NCBI GenBank assembly: GCA_033763335.1
Contig: JANRKU010000010.1
Location: forward strand, 1-64,000
Source: GCA-2794515 sp033763335
GTDB lineage: Bacteria; Chloroflexota; Anaerolineae; Aggregatilineales; Phototrophicaceae
Reading direction: 5' to 3'
DNA: 64,000 nucleotides
Positions 15,526 to 24,123 of this stretch are shown piece by piece (the stretch's first letter is position 1; every line of letters starts with the position of its first letter). The notes below the pieces were generated by a model. That model searched no databases, had not been told where the DNA came from, and saw only the letters and a list, made by a program, of their open reading frames with translations. Position numbers and translations under genes: made by a program.

Positions 15526-17436
15526 CTAATCACCGCTAATATCTACCACACCACCTTGGCATGAATTGTAATTTGCACCTAAAATCACGGCAAAATCGTG
15601 TGTGCGATTGGGGTCTGGTTGTGATAATACATTTTCTGGTTTGACATTCAAAATGGTGGCAATCTCGCGAGCGCTACTGCCTTTTTGTTGACCTGTATAA
15701 TCAATCAAAATGGTATCTGGGGTGGCAGTATCTTCTGCATTGCCCATCGCGACAGCACCAAAACCCTCCCATAACAAGCGGTCTGATGCGACTCTATCCC
15801 ATAAATTATTTGTTGTCCCATTATAGACAGCGATACTCGCCCCTATGAGGAGAAGTTGGCTCTCTGAGGGGGGACGATAAAAGTCATTCATCAATTGTGT
15901 AACAGGCTCTGGGGCTAACAATTGCACATTTGCACCATCGGGTGCTGTCCATGAGGTTGTGTGATAGGTCGGAATGAAGGTGAAATTACGGATTTGGCTA
16001 ATATCTAAGCCAAGACCAATTGGCAATAAACCAATAAAATCTTCTAATTTCATATCCGTCTCTAAAATGCTCATGCCTTGTTCCCACAATTGCCCGATAT
16101 TGCTCAAATTGACTGTACCAAGCGCCTTACGCCAAATGGCACGAATCACTTGTTGCTGTCTGCGACCTCTATCGAAGTCACTACTATTATGACGTGTACG
16201 CGAGAACCACAAGGCTTGTGCGCCATTCATTTCATAATAGCCCACACCCAATTGGCGTAATCCATCCCCTAAATCTACTGTGCCATCGGGCAATTCTGCG
16301 CCGATAAGGGCATAGTCTTGATAGGTGCAGTCTACAGAGAGGCTAATGCCACCAATGGTATCAATAATGCTCTTGAAGCCCGTAAAATCTACTTTGGCGT
16401 AGTAATGGACATTGATGCCAAAATTATAAAAAATTGTTTGGCGTAACAATCCAAAACCACCGCCTGTATAACCAATACTCTCACCAACACCATAAACCAC
16501 ATTCAAGCGGTTCATCATGCCATTGGGTGTGGGAATATACACATACAAATCACGGGGGAAACTGAGCATATTGACGGTGTTTGTATCTCGGTTAATAGAC
16601 ACGATAATCATCGTATCGGTACGGACAGAGCCATCGGTGGTGAGTTCATTATCGCCACCCAATAAGATGATATTCACCAAATTATAATCCCGTTGAACAG
16701 TCGGAACTTGTGTGGGGACTTCTGTGCCACCCAATACTGTCCCAGCAACAACATCATTTGGGAAAAGTAAGGTGGGGAGGGGGTTGGTGGCGCTAATTGT
16801 GGGAATCGCCACAAGCTCTGTATTGGTTGGAGCAGGGGTTGGTGTGGCAGATGCTGGCACAGGGGTTGTGGCTTGTGGTGTAGCAGATACAAACAACGGT
16901 GCTTGTGTTGCCTGTGTGGTGGCTGTTGATGGCTCTGCTGTGATTTCTTCTGTGGGAACTGGTGTGATGGTCGCAAATACCACAGGGCGGGGTGTATTGG
17001 TCACAAAGACCTGCGCCGCTATCATGACTTGTGCTGTGACAGTCGCTACCGATGTCTCTGTGGCGGTATTGGTCGCTGTCGGTGTTTCTGTGTAAGTTGA
17101 TGTTGGGGGTGGGGTTTCTGTGGATGTCTCTGTTGGGCTAGGTGTGCTAGTAGCACTTGGGGTATGGGTTGGTGTTGGGGATGGTGTGCTAGTCGGGGTA
17201 GCTGTCGCCGTTGGTGTATGGGTATTGGTTGGTTGATTGAGCGCGATAAATGTCGCCGTCTCTGCATAGCCATCCTGCACCGATTCATAGGCATTTCGTT
17301 CATTCAATTGGCGACCAATGGCATTAACCACCTGTGCGCCAGACCATAAAATTGCGCCAATCAATATAAGAGGCACAAGTCGAAAGGCAATCATACGGGC
17401 AATCCACCCGAATCCAGAAATAATGGTGCGAATCAT
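15526..17436 (-). CDS. LytR-CpsA-Psr (LCP) family cell-envelope protein with LytR_C domain
   Basis: About 636 residues from ATG 17436 (GGAG upstream; an in-frame TTG at 17451 is less likely). A transmembrane helix near residues 15-35 is followed by an extremely Thr/Pro/Ala-rich linker of about 160 residues. The LCP catalytic domain follows: LLGGDNELTTDGSVRTDTMI, SFPRDLYVYIP, TGFKSIIDTIGGISL and FSRTRHNSSDFDRGRRQQQVI, with the Arg/Asp residues that bind polyprenyl pyrophosphate. A C-terminal LytR_C domain (IAVYNGTTNNL ... FAVILGANY) completes it. LCP proteins transfer glycopolymers from lipid carriers to peptidoglycan or other acceptors outside the membrane. The Thr/Pro-rich protein gene lies 72 bp upstream on the same strand. 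Confidence 0.92.
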   Translation of the reverse strand: MIRTIISGFGWIARMIAFRLVPLILIGAILWSGAQVVNAIGRQLNERNAYESVQDGYAETATFIALNQPTNTHTPTATATPTSTPSPTPTHTPSATSTPSPTETSTETPPPTSTYTETPTATNTATETSVATVTAQVMIAAQVFVTNTPRPVVFATITPVPTEEITAEPSTATTQATQAPLFVSATPQATTPVPASATPTPAPTNTELVAIPTISATNPLPTLLFPNDVVAGTVLGGTEVPTQVPTVQRDYNLVNIILLGGDNELTTDGSVRTDTMIIVSINRDTNTVNMLSFPRDLYVYIPTPNGMMNRLNVVYGVGESIGYTGGGFGLLRQTIFYNFGINVHYYAKVDFTGFKSIIDTIGGISLSVDCTYQDYALIGAELPDGTVDLGDGLRQLGVGYYEMNGAQALWFSRTRHNSSDFDRGRRQQQVIRAIWRKALGTVNLSNIGQLWEQGMSILETDMKLEDFIGLLPIGLGLDISQIRNFTFIPTYHTTSWTAPDGANVQLLAPEPVTQLMNDFYRPPSESQLLLIGASIAVYNGTTNNLWDRVASDRLLWEGFGAVAMGNAEDTATPDTILIDYTGQQKGSSAREIATILNVKPENVLSQPDPNRTHDFAVILGANYNSCQGGVVDISGD

Positions 17437-17507
17437 AATGACAATCTCCAACCATGATGGGTTTTTAGCGCGGTTAGTTTAGCCCATATCACCGTCAATG
17501 AGTAGTC

Positions 17508-18488
17508 TCATTCAAAAATCGTAGGGATAGCGCATGTTCCATTTTCTGCGATATTGCCCCGATTATCCACCACAACCAAGCGAATCCAATAAATGCCACT
17601 GGGGTATTCTGTAGGGTCTATTTCTGCCAGAACATCGGCATAGACCACTTGTTGAACCGCAGTAATGCGTTGATAGGTGAGGGCGCTATCTGCGCGAATT
17701 TCGATTCGATAAAAGCCGAAATTGGGCAAGGTTGCTGTGCCAATAACCTCAAATTTTTCAGTTAGTTGCTCATTCGGTTGTGGGGATGTAATTTGAATAG
17801 AGGGGTTTAGGCAACCTTCTGCATTCAACAAAATAGGTGGTGTTGGGGTATTGTTTACTGATGGTGTGGCAGTATTATTTGCCACAATAGGCGTATTTGT
17901 CGGGAGGGGCAGAGGGGTATTGGTTGGGCGAGTTGTTGATGTAACAGGAATGGGTGTATTTGGTGGGCGAGTCGTCGGGATGGTGGTATTGGTAGGGAGA
18001 GCGGTTGCCGTAGGCGGAATTGATGTATTTGTTGCTGTGGCAGGAACAGTTGTGTTGGTGGTCGTTGGTGGCAAAGGGGTATTAGTAGCTCTTGGGGGAA
18101 CGGGTGTATTGGTTGTACGAGCCGTTGCTGTTGGCGCGATAAATGTGTTGGTCGGTGTTGGTGATGTGGTTGCGGTACGTGTCAGAATTGAGGCAAATGC
18201 CGTTAGAGTTGCCAATGCCGATGATTGTAAATTTGATAGGGTTGGTGTGACAATTGGATTTGGGGTATTGGTAGTTATGGCACTTTGGGCAGTCACATTT
18301 AATACGGTAGGGATTGGGTTTTCATCCACAGATGATTCTACTACCATACTGGCTGTTGTCGCTGTCGCTATACCATTATTTTCAGTCGGAGCCGATAGGG
18401 ATAATACAAAAATCGCCCCAATAGCAAGCGCGATGCCCCCCAACACAAAAATTGCAGTTAGGAGTTCACTTTTGAGATTACGATTCAT
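17508..18488 (-). CDS. Membrane-anchored Thr/Pro-rich protein with C-terminal beta domain
   Basis: 326 residues. The N-terminal helix (about 10-32, ELLTAIFVLGGIALAIGAIF) anchors it. Residues about 80-215 are a low-complexity stalk of repeated (T/P)xTNTPxPP-like units. From about residue 222 a compact beta-rich domain follows: NPSIQITSPQPNEQLTEKFE and YRIEIRADSALTYQ, closing with SGIYWIRLVVVDNRGNIAENG. This resembles Ig-like or Y_Y_Y-type extracellular domains. Two cysteines (CLNPS, GTCAIP) could form a disulfide. The start overlaps the end of the histidine kinase homologue by 11 nt, so it is translationally coupled to that gene. It may be an extracytoplasmic partner of the signalling protein; this is inferred from the overlap only. 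Confidence 0.75.
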   Translation of the reverse strand: MNRNLKSELLTAIFVLGGIALAIGAIFVLSLSAPTENNGIATATTASMVVESSVDENPIPTVLNVTAQSAITTNTPNPIVTPTLSNLQSSALATLTAFASILTRTATTSPTPTNTFIAPTATARTTNTPVPPRATNTPLPPTTTNTTVPATATNTSIPPTATALPTNTTIPTTRPPNTPIPVTSTTRPTNTPLPLPTNTPIVANNTATPSVNNTPTPPILLNAEGCLNPSIQITSPQPNEQLTEKFEVIGTATLPNFGFYRIEIRADSALTYQRITAVQQVVYADVLAEIDPTEYPSGIYWIRLVVVDNRGNIAENGTCAIPTIFE

Positions 18489-21400
18489 GATTTTGCCCCT
18501 TCATCGGTAGCATGGTTGTGATGGGGAGCAAAAAGCTAAAACTACTACCCACATTGGCGCGAGATTCTACCCACAACCGCCCCCCTTGCGCTTCTATCAA
18601 CGCTTTAGCGATAGAAAGTCCTACGCCTGTATCACCCAATCCAGAAATTAAGGGATTTTCGGCTTTATATTTGCGGGCAAATACACGCGGAATATCTTCT
18701 TCGCTAATACCACCGCCTTTATCCTCAATGGTCACAAGCACGCAATCGGTCTTATCATCCCCATCTAAACTCGCTTGACGTTTGCTGGCGCGGATGCCAA
18801 TTTGACTATTTGGTGGGGATACCAAAAAGGCATTGTTAAACAATTGCATAAATACCTGCTCAATGGCATCTTTATCGGCTTCGAGGTCTGGAATGTTATC
18901 ATGGACATGCAAATTGACCGTTAACCCTTTTTCCCTAAAGTGTAGGGCGGTATTGGTGATGAGGTCTTCTATCAGATTGGCAATATTGATTGGGGCGGCA
19001 CGGAATGATAAATGCCCTGTATCCAATTCTGTGATTTGGATGAGGTCATCTAGCATGAGTCCCAACCGATTAACATTGGTCGCTACCCGTTGCAAAAATT
19101 TGCGTTGCATTTCACCCAAAATGCCCGATGCCTCACTCAGGAGCAAATCCACATACCCCGTAATAGAGGTCATGGGGGTGCGTAATTCTTGCACCAATGC
19201 GAGGAGTAAATCGGCGTTATCTGTGACATATTTATTCGATGGCAATGAATCATCCAATTGGATTGGAGTAGGGGATGATATGGGCTGATTATTACGAATG
19301 GCACGTAATTCTTTGGCATACGCATCGGCTTCTGCCTGCAATTTTGCCCATTTACCTTTGAACACCTTCAGATTTTGTTTAACAGCATCAAATTCTGCAC
19401 GCACACTATCCCGTTGGCGAATGGCAACTTCACGGTCATTGGCTAAATTCTGCAATTCTGCTTGCAAGGTCTGAATGGTTATATCCCGTTCTTGTTCATG
19501 CTCATGGAGATTTTGCAAACGGGCGCGTTCTGTGAGTAATGCCGCGAGATTGGTTTGTAATGTGGTATTTTGAGTTTGCAATTCTGAGCGTTGGTCGGTG
19601 AGTTGTGCTACCAATTTGACCAACCCGTCTGCTCCCTGTTCAATGCCAATTTCGCTTAATTGTTGATGAACCCCATTTAGTCGTAAATCAAGGCTATCGC
19701 GCTCTTTGATAAGGTTATCGCGCTCCAAAATCATACGGTCTATCATCTCTTTGAAATCGGCAGGCATCATCAAACGGTCATTTGCCCGTAATTCGTCTAA
19801 TTGCACCTGCAACATGGTACGTTGGGCTTCTAGGCTCGCTTTTTCGTGTTTGAGGCTCTCAATATAATCTTTATAACGGCTTTCATCTGATGTATTCAAT
19901 GCCCCATGCAAGGCAATTTCGGCTTGTTGTAGCTTATGAATGAGTGTATCGCGTTCTTGGCGGAGCGTCTCGTTGGTGATGTTCAATGCCAACATGCGTT
20001 GTGACATGCTTAGGGCTTCTTGGCTATCGCCCATTTCTTCTGAAACCCGTTTTTGCTCGGTATTCACTGCCGATTTGAGGGAATCTATTTCGCTTGTTAA
20101 TTTGTTAATTTGATTGCGGGCATCATCTAATTCCGCTTGGAGATTTTGTTTGGCTTTATGCTCGGCTTCATTGACGGGTTGCATCGTTAAGGCACGGTTG
20201 ACCATTTGTTGAATGGCATTTTCTTCTGCCATCAATTTGGCATCTTGTGCCACATACGCCAATTGGAGCAAATTTGCGGCAATCACCGCAATCCCCTTAA
20301 GTAAACTTTCCTCTGGTTTGGTCAATTCGCGGGTGGTATAGGGTAATGCCACTATCAAAACCGACACCACCTGATTATCTTTGGTGAGGGGTTGAAAATA
20401 GGCGGGTCCCATCGTCTCAATATCCAGACGGGTATATAAATCGTGCAGTTCCTCATGATTGCGTTCTGGCAGTAAGGGGCGTTGGGCGCGACGCTCGACA
20501 CTATTGGCTAATGTCGGTTGATTATTGAGGTTGATAGACATCCCAGAAAATTCACGCTCAAATACACGGTCATACGCCAAAACGACATCGGCATAATTGG
20601 CATCCTTAAAGCGCAACAATACCGCAACATCTACTTTGAGCATATCAATGACGGCTTTTAGGATGGCAGTGGGCAGGCTAGTGGAGGTGCTATCTAACAT
20701 TATCCCTAATGCACGGAGCAATTGCACCGATTCACGCCCTGCGGGGGATAGAGAAGGCGTTTCCATTGGCACAGAGGGGGGGGGAGGGGGTGTTATCGCC
20801 GATGAGGTTTGTGATTTAATAATTTCATCAGCGAGGCTTGCGACAATTTCCCGATATAAAATCATGGGCAATAGTGTCATCCCAATAACGATTCCCAACC
20901 GCATCGCACCAGAATCATCCCCAATGAGATTGCCCTGTGTGGTTTGTATGAGGGTGTATACAGCACTTAACCCAAAAATAAAAAATGTGACAAATTTTAA
21001 GGGGCTATCGGGGATTTGGATAAAATAACGCCCCACCAAAAAAATACCTAAAATAGCGAGTAGGCTATGGGTGAATGTCCACGAGATGGCAAACACACTC
21101 AGGTTAAAATCAGTTTCGGCGGTTACTTGTGACCATTGCAGAATCGTGATGACCAACCCCACAAGACTTAATAAAATCCCCAGTTGTATAAACCGATTGA
21201 GGACGGGGTGTGGCAAGGCAAATGCCCATAGGGTGAGTAATAAGGTTATGGTGATGGCAAATCGTTCTAACGGTGGTAATAAGGTAATCGCACTTGAGCC
21301 ATTGATGAGTGAAAAAATTGCCACAACGAGAGGCAATGCCCAAACCATTGTCAGCCCAAGAAAAGCAAGGCTATATCGTCTATATTGTGTTTTTTCTGGT

Positions 21401-21528
21401 TGGCGCAATTCGTGTCCCATACACATGAGCAGGCTAATGAGGCACAATCCAAAAATGATGACAAAATAGACCGAATTGGCAGGAGGACGGATAAATAAGT
21501 TAAGTAATTCTTGAGTTGAACCAGACAA
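18478..21528 (-). CDS. Large 7TM-GAF-coiled-coil histidine kinase homologue lacking the phospho-acceptor His
   Basis: 1016 residues from a TTG start (AGAGGA upstream). Residues about 15-250 hold seven or eight hydrophobic helices. A GAF-like domain follows (about 285-430, VAVLLRFKDANYADVVLAYD), then roughly 300 residues of coiled coil (about 430-740), then the kinase core. The H-box reads LVQELRTPMTSITGYVDLL: residue 780, normally the phosphorylated His, is Gln (codon CAA at 19191-19189). The ATPase part looks intact: QVFMQLFNNAF (N-box), EDKGGGISEEDIPRVF (G1) and GDTGVGLSIAKALIEAQGG (G2). It may be a signalling pseudokinase or a partner for another kinase. The downstream gene overlaps it by 11 nt. 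Confidence 0.88.
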   Translation of the reverse strand: MSGSTQELLNLFIRPPANSVYFVIIFGLCLISLLMCMGHELRQPEKTQYRRYSLAFLGLTMVWALPLVVAIFSLINGSSAITLLPPLERFAITITLLLTLWAFALPHPVLNRFIQLGILLSLVGLVITILQWSQVTAETDFNLSVFAISWTFTHSLLAILGIFLVGRYFIQIPDSPLKFVTFFIFGLSAVYTLIQTTQGNLIGDDSGAMRLGIVIGMTLLPMILYREIVASLADEIIKSQTSSAITPPPPPSVPMETPSLSPAGRESVQLLRALGIMLDSTSTSLPTAILKAVIDMLKVDVAVLLRFKDANYADVVLAYDRVFEREFSGMSINLNNQPTLANSVERRAQRPLLPERNHEELHDLYTRLDIETMGPAYFQPLTKDNQVVSVLIVALPYTTRELTKPEESLLKGIAVIAANLLQLAYVAQDAKLMAEENAIQQMVNRALTMQPVNEAEHKAKQNLQAELDDARNQINKLTSEIDSLKSAVNTEQKRVSEEMGDSQEALSMSQRMLALNITNETLRQERDTLIHKLQQAEIALHGALNTSDESRYKDYIESLKHEKASLEAQRTMLQVQLDELRANDRLMMPADFKEMIDRMILERDNLIKERDSLDLRLNGVHQQLSEIGIEQGADGLVKLVAQLTDQRSELQTQNTTLQTNLAALLTERARLQNLHEHEQERDITIQTLQAELQNLANDREVAIRQRDSVRAEFDAVKQNLKVFKGKWAKLQAEADAYAKELRAIRNNQPISSPTPIQLDDSLPSNKYVTDNADLLLALVQELRTPMTSITGYVDLLLSEASGILGEMQRKFLQRVATNVNRLGLMLDDLIQITELDTGHLSFRAAPINIANLIEDLITNTALHFREKGLTVNLHVHDNIPDLEADKDAIEQVFMQLFNNAFLVSPPNSQIGIRASKRQASLDGDDKTDCVLVTIEDKGGGISEEDIPRVFARKYKAENPLISGLGDTGVGLSIAKALIEAQGGRLWVESRANVGSSFSFLLPITTMLPMKGQNHES

Positions 21529-21676
21529 TGTAACTTTGTCCTCTCTTATACAAACCCATATAACAAAATTATATCACAAGCAGATGAAATCGCTGATATT
21601 TTGTGTGATTTTATCAAAAAAACGCCCTAAGACCCCTAGGGATATAAGGCGCTTGTGTATTGTAACTTAAAGTATG

Positions 21677-21694
21677 CTATCATAGAAATGATAG
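21677..21694 (+). repeat. Perfect hairpin just ahead of tnpB
   Basis: CTATCAT (21677-21683), loop AGAA, ATGATAG (21688-21694), ending 20 nt before the tnpB start. It could be a left-end structure of the element or a 5' UTR control hairpin. Confidence 0.45.
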
Positions 21695-21714
21695 TAAAAA
21701 AGCGGAATAGTCTG

Positions 21715-22905
21715 ATGCAAAACGTGGTCGAAGTGCGGAAAACCTATAAATACCGATTGTATCGCAACAACAAAGTAGATGGGTTACTTCATCATCAAAT
21801 CAATGTTGCTGGTATTATCTGGAATCACGCACTCGCGCTACAAAGACGGTACTACAAACTCGCTGGTAAATACATCCCGTTGGATGTCATGAAAAAACAC
21901 ATCGCCAAACTGCGGATGCGTCGGACTCCATATGCCTATTGGAAAGACTTGGGTTCGCAAGCCGTTCAGGAAATTCTTGAGCGTCTGGATGAGGCGTATA
22001 CCCGTTTTTTCAAAAAGCAAGGCGGATTACCCCATTTCAAAAAAGTCAAGAAATTCAAATCGTTTGTGTTGAAACAAGCGGGATGGGATGTGCTAGACGG
22101 ACAAGAGGGCAAAAAGTATCGTAAAATCCGCATTGGCAAAAAAACATACAAATTTATTTATCATCGTCCGCTAAATGGCGTGATAAAAACAGTCACTATC
22201 AAACGAGATGTGGCGGGGCGGTTATGGTTGTGCTTCAGTGTCATCGAGAAAATGGAAATTCCAGAGCAAATCAGCATGGGTAAAATCGGCGGTTTCGATT
22301 TTGGTTTAACACATTTCTTGACGACAGACGAAGGTGCAACCATTGAATCGCCACAGTATTACAAGCATGACCTACCCCGTTTACGCGCCATTCAAAGCCG
22401 TGTGTCGCGCAAGGTTAAGCAGAGTAACAACCACAAAGCGGGTATGTGGCATATCAACCGCCGTCATATTCGTATCGCAACTAAACGCTTAGATTATCAT
22501 TTTCAATTAGCCAATGATTTGTGCGACCAATATGATGTGATGGTGTTTGAGGATTTGAACCTTGATGCCATGAAGCGTCTTTGGGGGCGCAAGGTAAGTG
22601 ATTTAGGGTTTTCCCAGTTTGTGAAGGTGTTGGATTGGGTCGCCTTCAAACGGGGCAAACGTGTTGTGAAGATAAGCCGTTGGGAGCGTACAACGGGCAA
22701 CTGTAGTCGTTGCGGTCATAGGCAAAAATTAGAGTTAGTTGACCGCGTTTTTAAGTGTGAGCATTGTGGAAGCACATTAGGGCGCGACCACAATGCGGCA
22801 ATGAATATTTTAGAGGCGGGTCATCGCCTCATACTGTCTCAGTCAACAGAAGTCCTTGCGAGTCGTGAGGCTGTTGGTGTTAACGGCAGAAGCCCCTGCC
22901 GTTAG
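21715..22905 (+). CDS. tnpB: TnpB (OrfB) RNA-guided nuclease of an IS200/IS605 element
   Basis: 396 residues from ATG 21715 (MQNVVEVRKTYKYRLY, the usual family start). The RuvC-like active site is complete: Asp195 in GGFDFGLTH, Glu279 in MVFEDLNLDAM and Asp358 in GRDHNAAMNI. The zinc ribbon has C330/C333 (CSRC) and C348/C351 (CEHC). TnpB proteins are guide-RNA-dependent DNA endonucleases, the ancestors of Cas12. The guide RNA comes from the 3' end of the gene and the element's right end. This copy looks intact and is only distantly similar to the second TnpB at 55.7-56.9 kb. The nearest gene downstream is selD, whose start lies 59 bp past the element's right end. Confidence 0.93.
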   Translation: MQNVVEVRKTYKYRLYRNNKVDGLLHHQINVAGIIWNHALALQRRYYKLAGKYIPLDVMKKHIAKLRMRRTPYAYWKDLGSQAVQEILERLDEAYTRFFKKQGGLPHFKKVKKFKSFVLKQAGWDVLDGQEGKKYRKIRIGKKTYKFIYHRPLNGVIKTVTIKRDVAGRLWLCFSVIEKMEIPEQISMGKIGGFDFGLTHFLTTDEGATIESPQYYKHDLPRLRAIQSRVSRKVKQSNNHKAGMWHINRRHIRIATKRLDYHFQLANDLCDQYDVMVFEDLNLDAMKRLWGRKVSDLGFSQFVKVLDWVAFKRGKRVVKISRWERTTGNCSRCGHRQKLELVDRVFKCEHCGSTLGRDHNAAMNILEAGHRLILSQSTEVLASREAVGVNGRSPCR

Positions 22906-22923
22906 GCATGGGGAGTATGTCAC
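22780..22923 (+). ncRNA. Candidate omega (guide) RNA scaffold at the right end of the first tnpB element
   Basis: By analogy with characterised TnpB systems, the guide RNA overlaps the tnpB 3' end and runs to the element's end. Two competing hairpins are visible: AACGGCAG with CTGCCGTT (22882-22903), and CCCCTGCC with GGCATGGGG carrying one bulged base (22893-22913). GGAG and the terminal GTCAC follow. The guide would then start at 22924, in the sequence flanking selD. The 5' boundary of the RNA is a guess. Confidence 0.4.
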
Positions 22924-22981
22924 AGTGAAATTGGATTATCACCTAAAATGAATGGTTTTTTAACGAAAGCATGGATTGTGC

Positions 22982-24046
22982 ATGTCAAATAATTTTCGAC
23001 ACACCCGTTTAACCGCGATGGCAAGTTGCGCGGGTTGAGCTTCTAAGCTCGATCCGAGCCTTTTGGCGCAAGTTTTGCGCCCACTAAGCGGTATTTTTAC
23101 GAATAGCGACTACCCTAATCTTCTGGTGGGACTGTCTGAACCAGATGATAGTGCAGTGTATTTGGTGGCTGATGACAAGGCGATTATCTCCACGATGGAT
23201 TTCTTTCCGCCAGTGGTAGACGACCCTTATCATTTTGGCGCGATTGCGGCGGCTAATGCGTTGAGTGATGTGTATGCGATGGGCGGGGAACCCCTCATGG
23301 CAATTAATTTGGTGGCTTTCCCCGATGGCATTGACCATGCTGTCGAAATCCTGACCGAGATTTTACGCGGTGGGGCAGAAAAAGTGCGTGAGGCAGGCGC
23401 AGTCATCGCAGGGGGGCATACTGTGAGTGATAAAGAACCGAAATATGGATTATCTGTCACAGGTCAAATTCACCCCAAAAATATTTTGCAAAAAGGTGGG
23501 GCAAAAACAGGTGATTTACTCATCCTCACCAAGCCTCTCGGCTCTGGTGTTATCACTACTGCTCATAAAAATGAACGTGTAACCCCTTCTGATTTGGCAA
23601 ATGCCATAAACGTCATGAGTCGGCTCAATAACCATGCGGGGCGGTTAGCTGTCAAATTTGGCGCGTCTGCCATGACGGATATTACGGGGTTTGGGTTAAT
23701 GGGGCATGGCTATGAAATGGCATCTGCCAGTAAAAAGTCGTTTAATATTCACTATTCATCGCTGTTATGGATGGATGGCGCACAAACCTATGCAGAACAA
23801 TCTATTTTCGCAGGCGGGCTTTTTAGAAATAAAAATCATTTTGAATCATGGGTAAAATTAGAAGCTGATTTACCAGCCTATCAACAAAATTTACTATATG
23901 ACCCGCAAACATCAGGCGGATTGCTCATCGCTATCAATGAGAAAAATGCACAATCTTTAGTCCAAGCATTGCTCAATGAGGGAGATAATGTGGCTATCAT
24001 CGGAGAAGTTGTTGATGGCGAAAATGGAATCGTGGTAAAAGCGTAG
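22982..24046 (+). CDS. selD: Selenophosphate synthetase, itself a selenoprotein (in-frame UGA = Sec19)
   Basis: SelD makes selenophosphate from selenide and ATP for selenocysteine and selenouridine synthesis. The obvious open frame starts only at 23063 and lacks the catalytic N-terminus. Reading upstream in the same frame to ATG 22982 crosses a single TGA at 23036-23038. It gives LTAMASCAG, then the UGA, then ASKLDPSLLAQVLRPL, which is the conserved SelD active-site loop with Sec (or Cys) at that position and the catalytic Lys (Lys22) three residues later. The rest is standard AIRS-family sequence: LVADDKAIISTMDFFPPVVDDPYHFG, NALSDVYAMGG, TDITGFGLMGHG and DPQTSGGLL. Full length is 354 residues including Sec, normal for the family. 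Hairpins follow the UGA as expected for a bacterial SECIS. selA, selB and selC are not in the window. Confidence 0.9.
23036..23082 (+). promoter_or_regulatory. Selenocysteine UGA codon and candidate SECIS region in selD
   Basis: Downstream of the UGA (23036-23038) lie GCTCG/CGAGC (23047-23059, 3-nt loop) and a perfect GGCGCAA/TTGCGCC hairpin (23065-23081, 3-nt loop). An alternative GAGCT/AGCTC hairpin (23037-23050) overlaps the UGA itself. Bacterial SECIS elements lie immediately 3' of the UGA, so the first hairpin is best placed. Which structure SelB would recognise cannot be decided by eye. Confidence 0.55.
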
Positions 24047-24123
24047 CTATCGGTATTAAAAATCGGGCTATAATAACAATTAGTGCGTTAAAATTTCGTT
24101 TGTTCAACAAGAGGAGCAATATC

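Larger units (their letters stand above)
21623..22923 (+). mobile_element. IS200/IS605-type element carrying only tnpB
   Basis: The right end is well defined by the subterminal hairpin at 22893-22913 and the terminal GTCAC (22919-22923). The left end is uncertain. An imperfect hairpin around the CCCTAGGG palindrome (21623-21651) and a perfect 7-bp hairpin (21677-21694) lie ahead of tnpB, and either could belong to it. There is no tnpA transposase, so the element would depend on one acting in trans. It lies between the histidine kinase homologue and selD. Confidence 0.5.

Noticed and set aside
16750..17230. Tandem DNA repeats, possible CRISPR-like array
   Set aside because: The repetition is low-complexity Thr/Pro coding sequence of the LCP protein linker, with irregular units and no spacers.
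17851..18510. Long open frame on the plus strand (219 codons)
   Set aside because: It is the antisense shadow of the Thr/Pro-rich stalk, giving a Val/Gly-only product without family features.
21623..21651. Hairpin around CCCTAGGG as a terminator
   Set aside because: The pairing is imperfect and the adjacent T-run is on the minus strand, upstream of the kinase homologue; it may instead belong to the tnpB element left end.
23063..24046. SelD gene starting at TTG 23063
   Set aside because: It would miss the catalytic Cys/Sec and Lys loop. The upstream frame restores it across a single in-frame UGA, so the start at 22982 is preferred.
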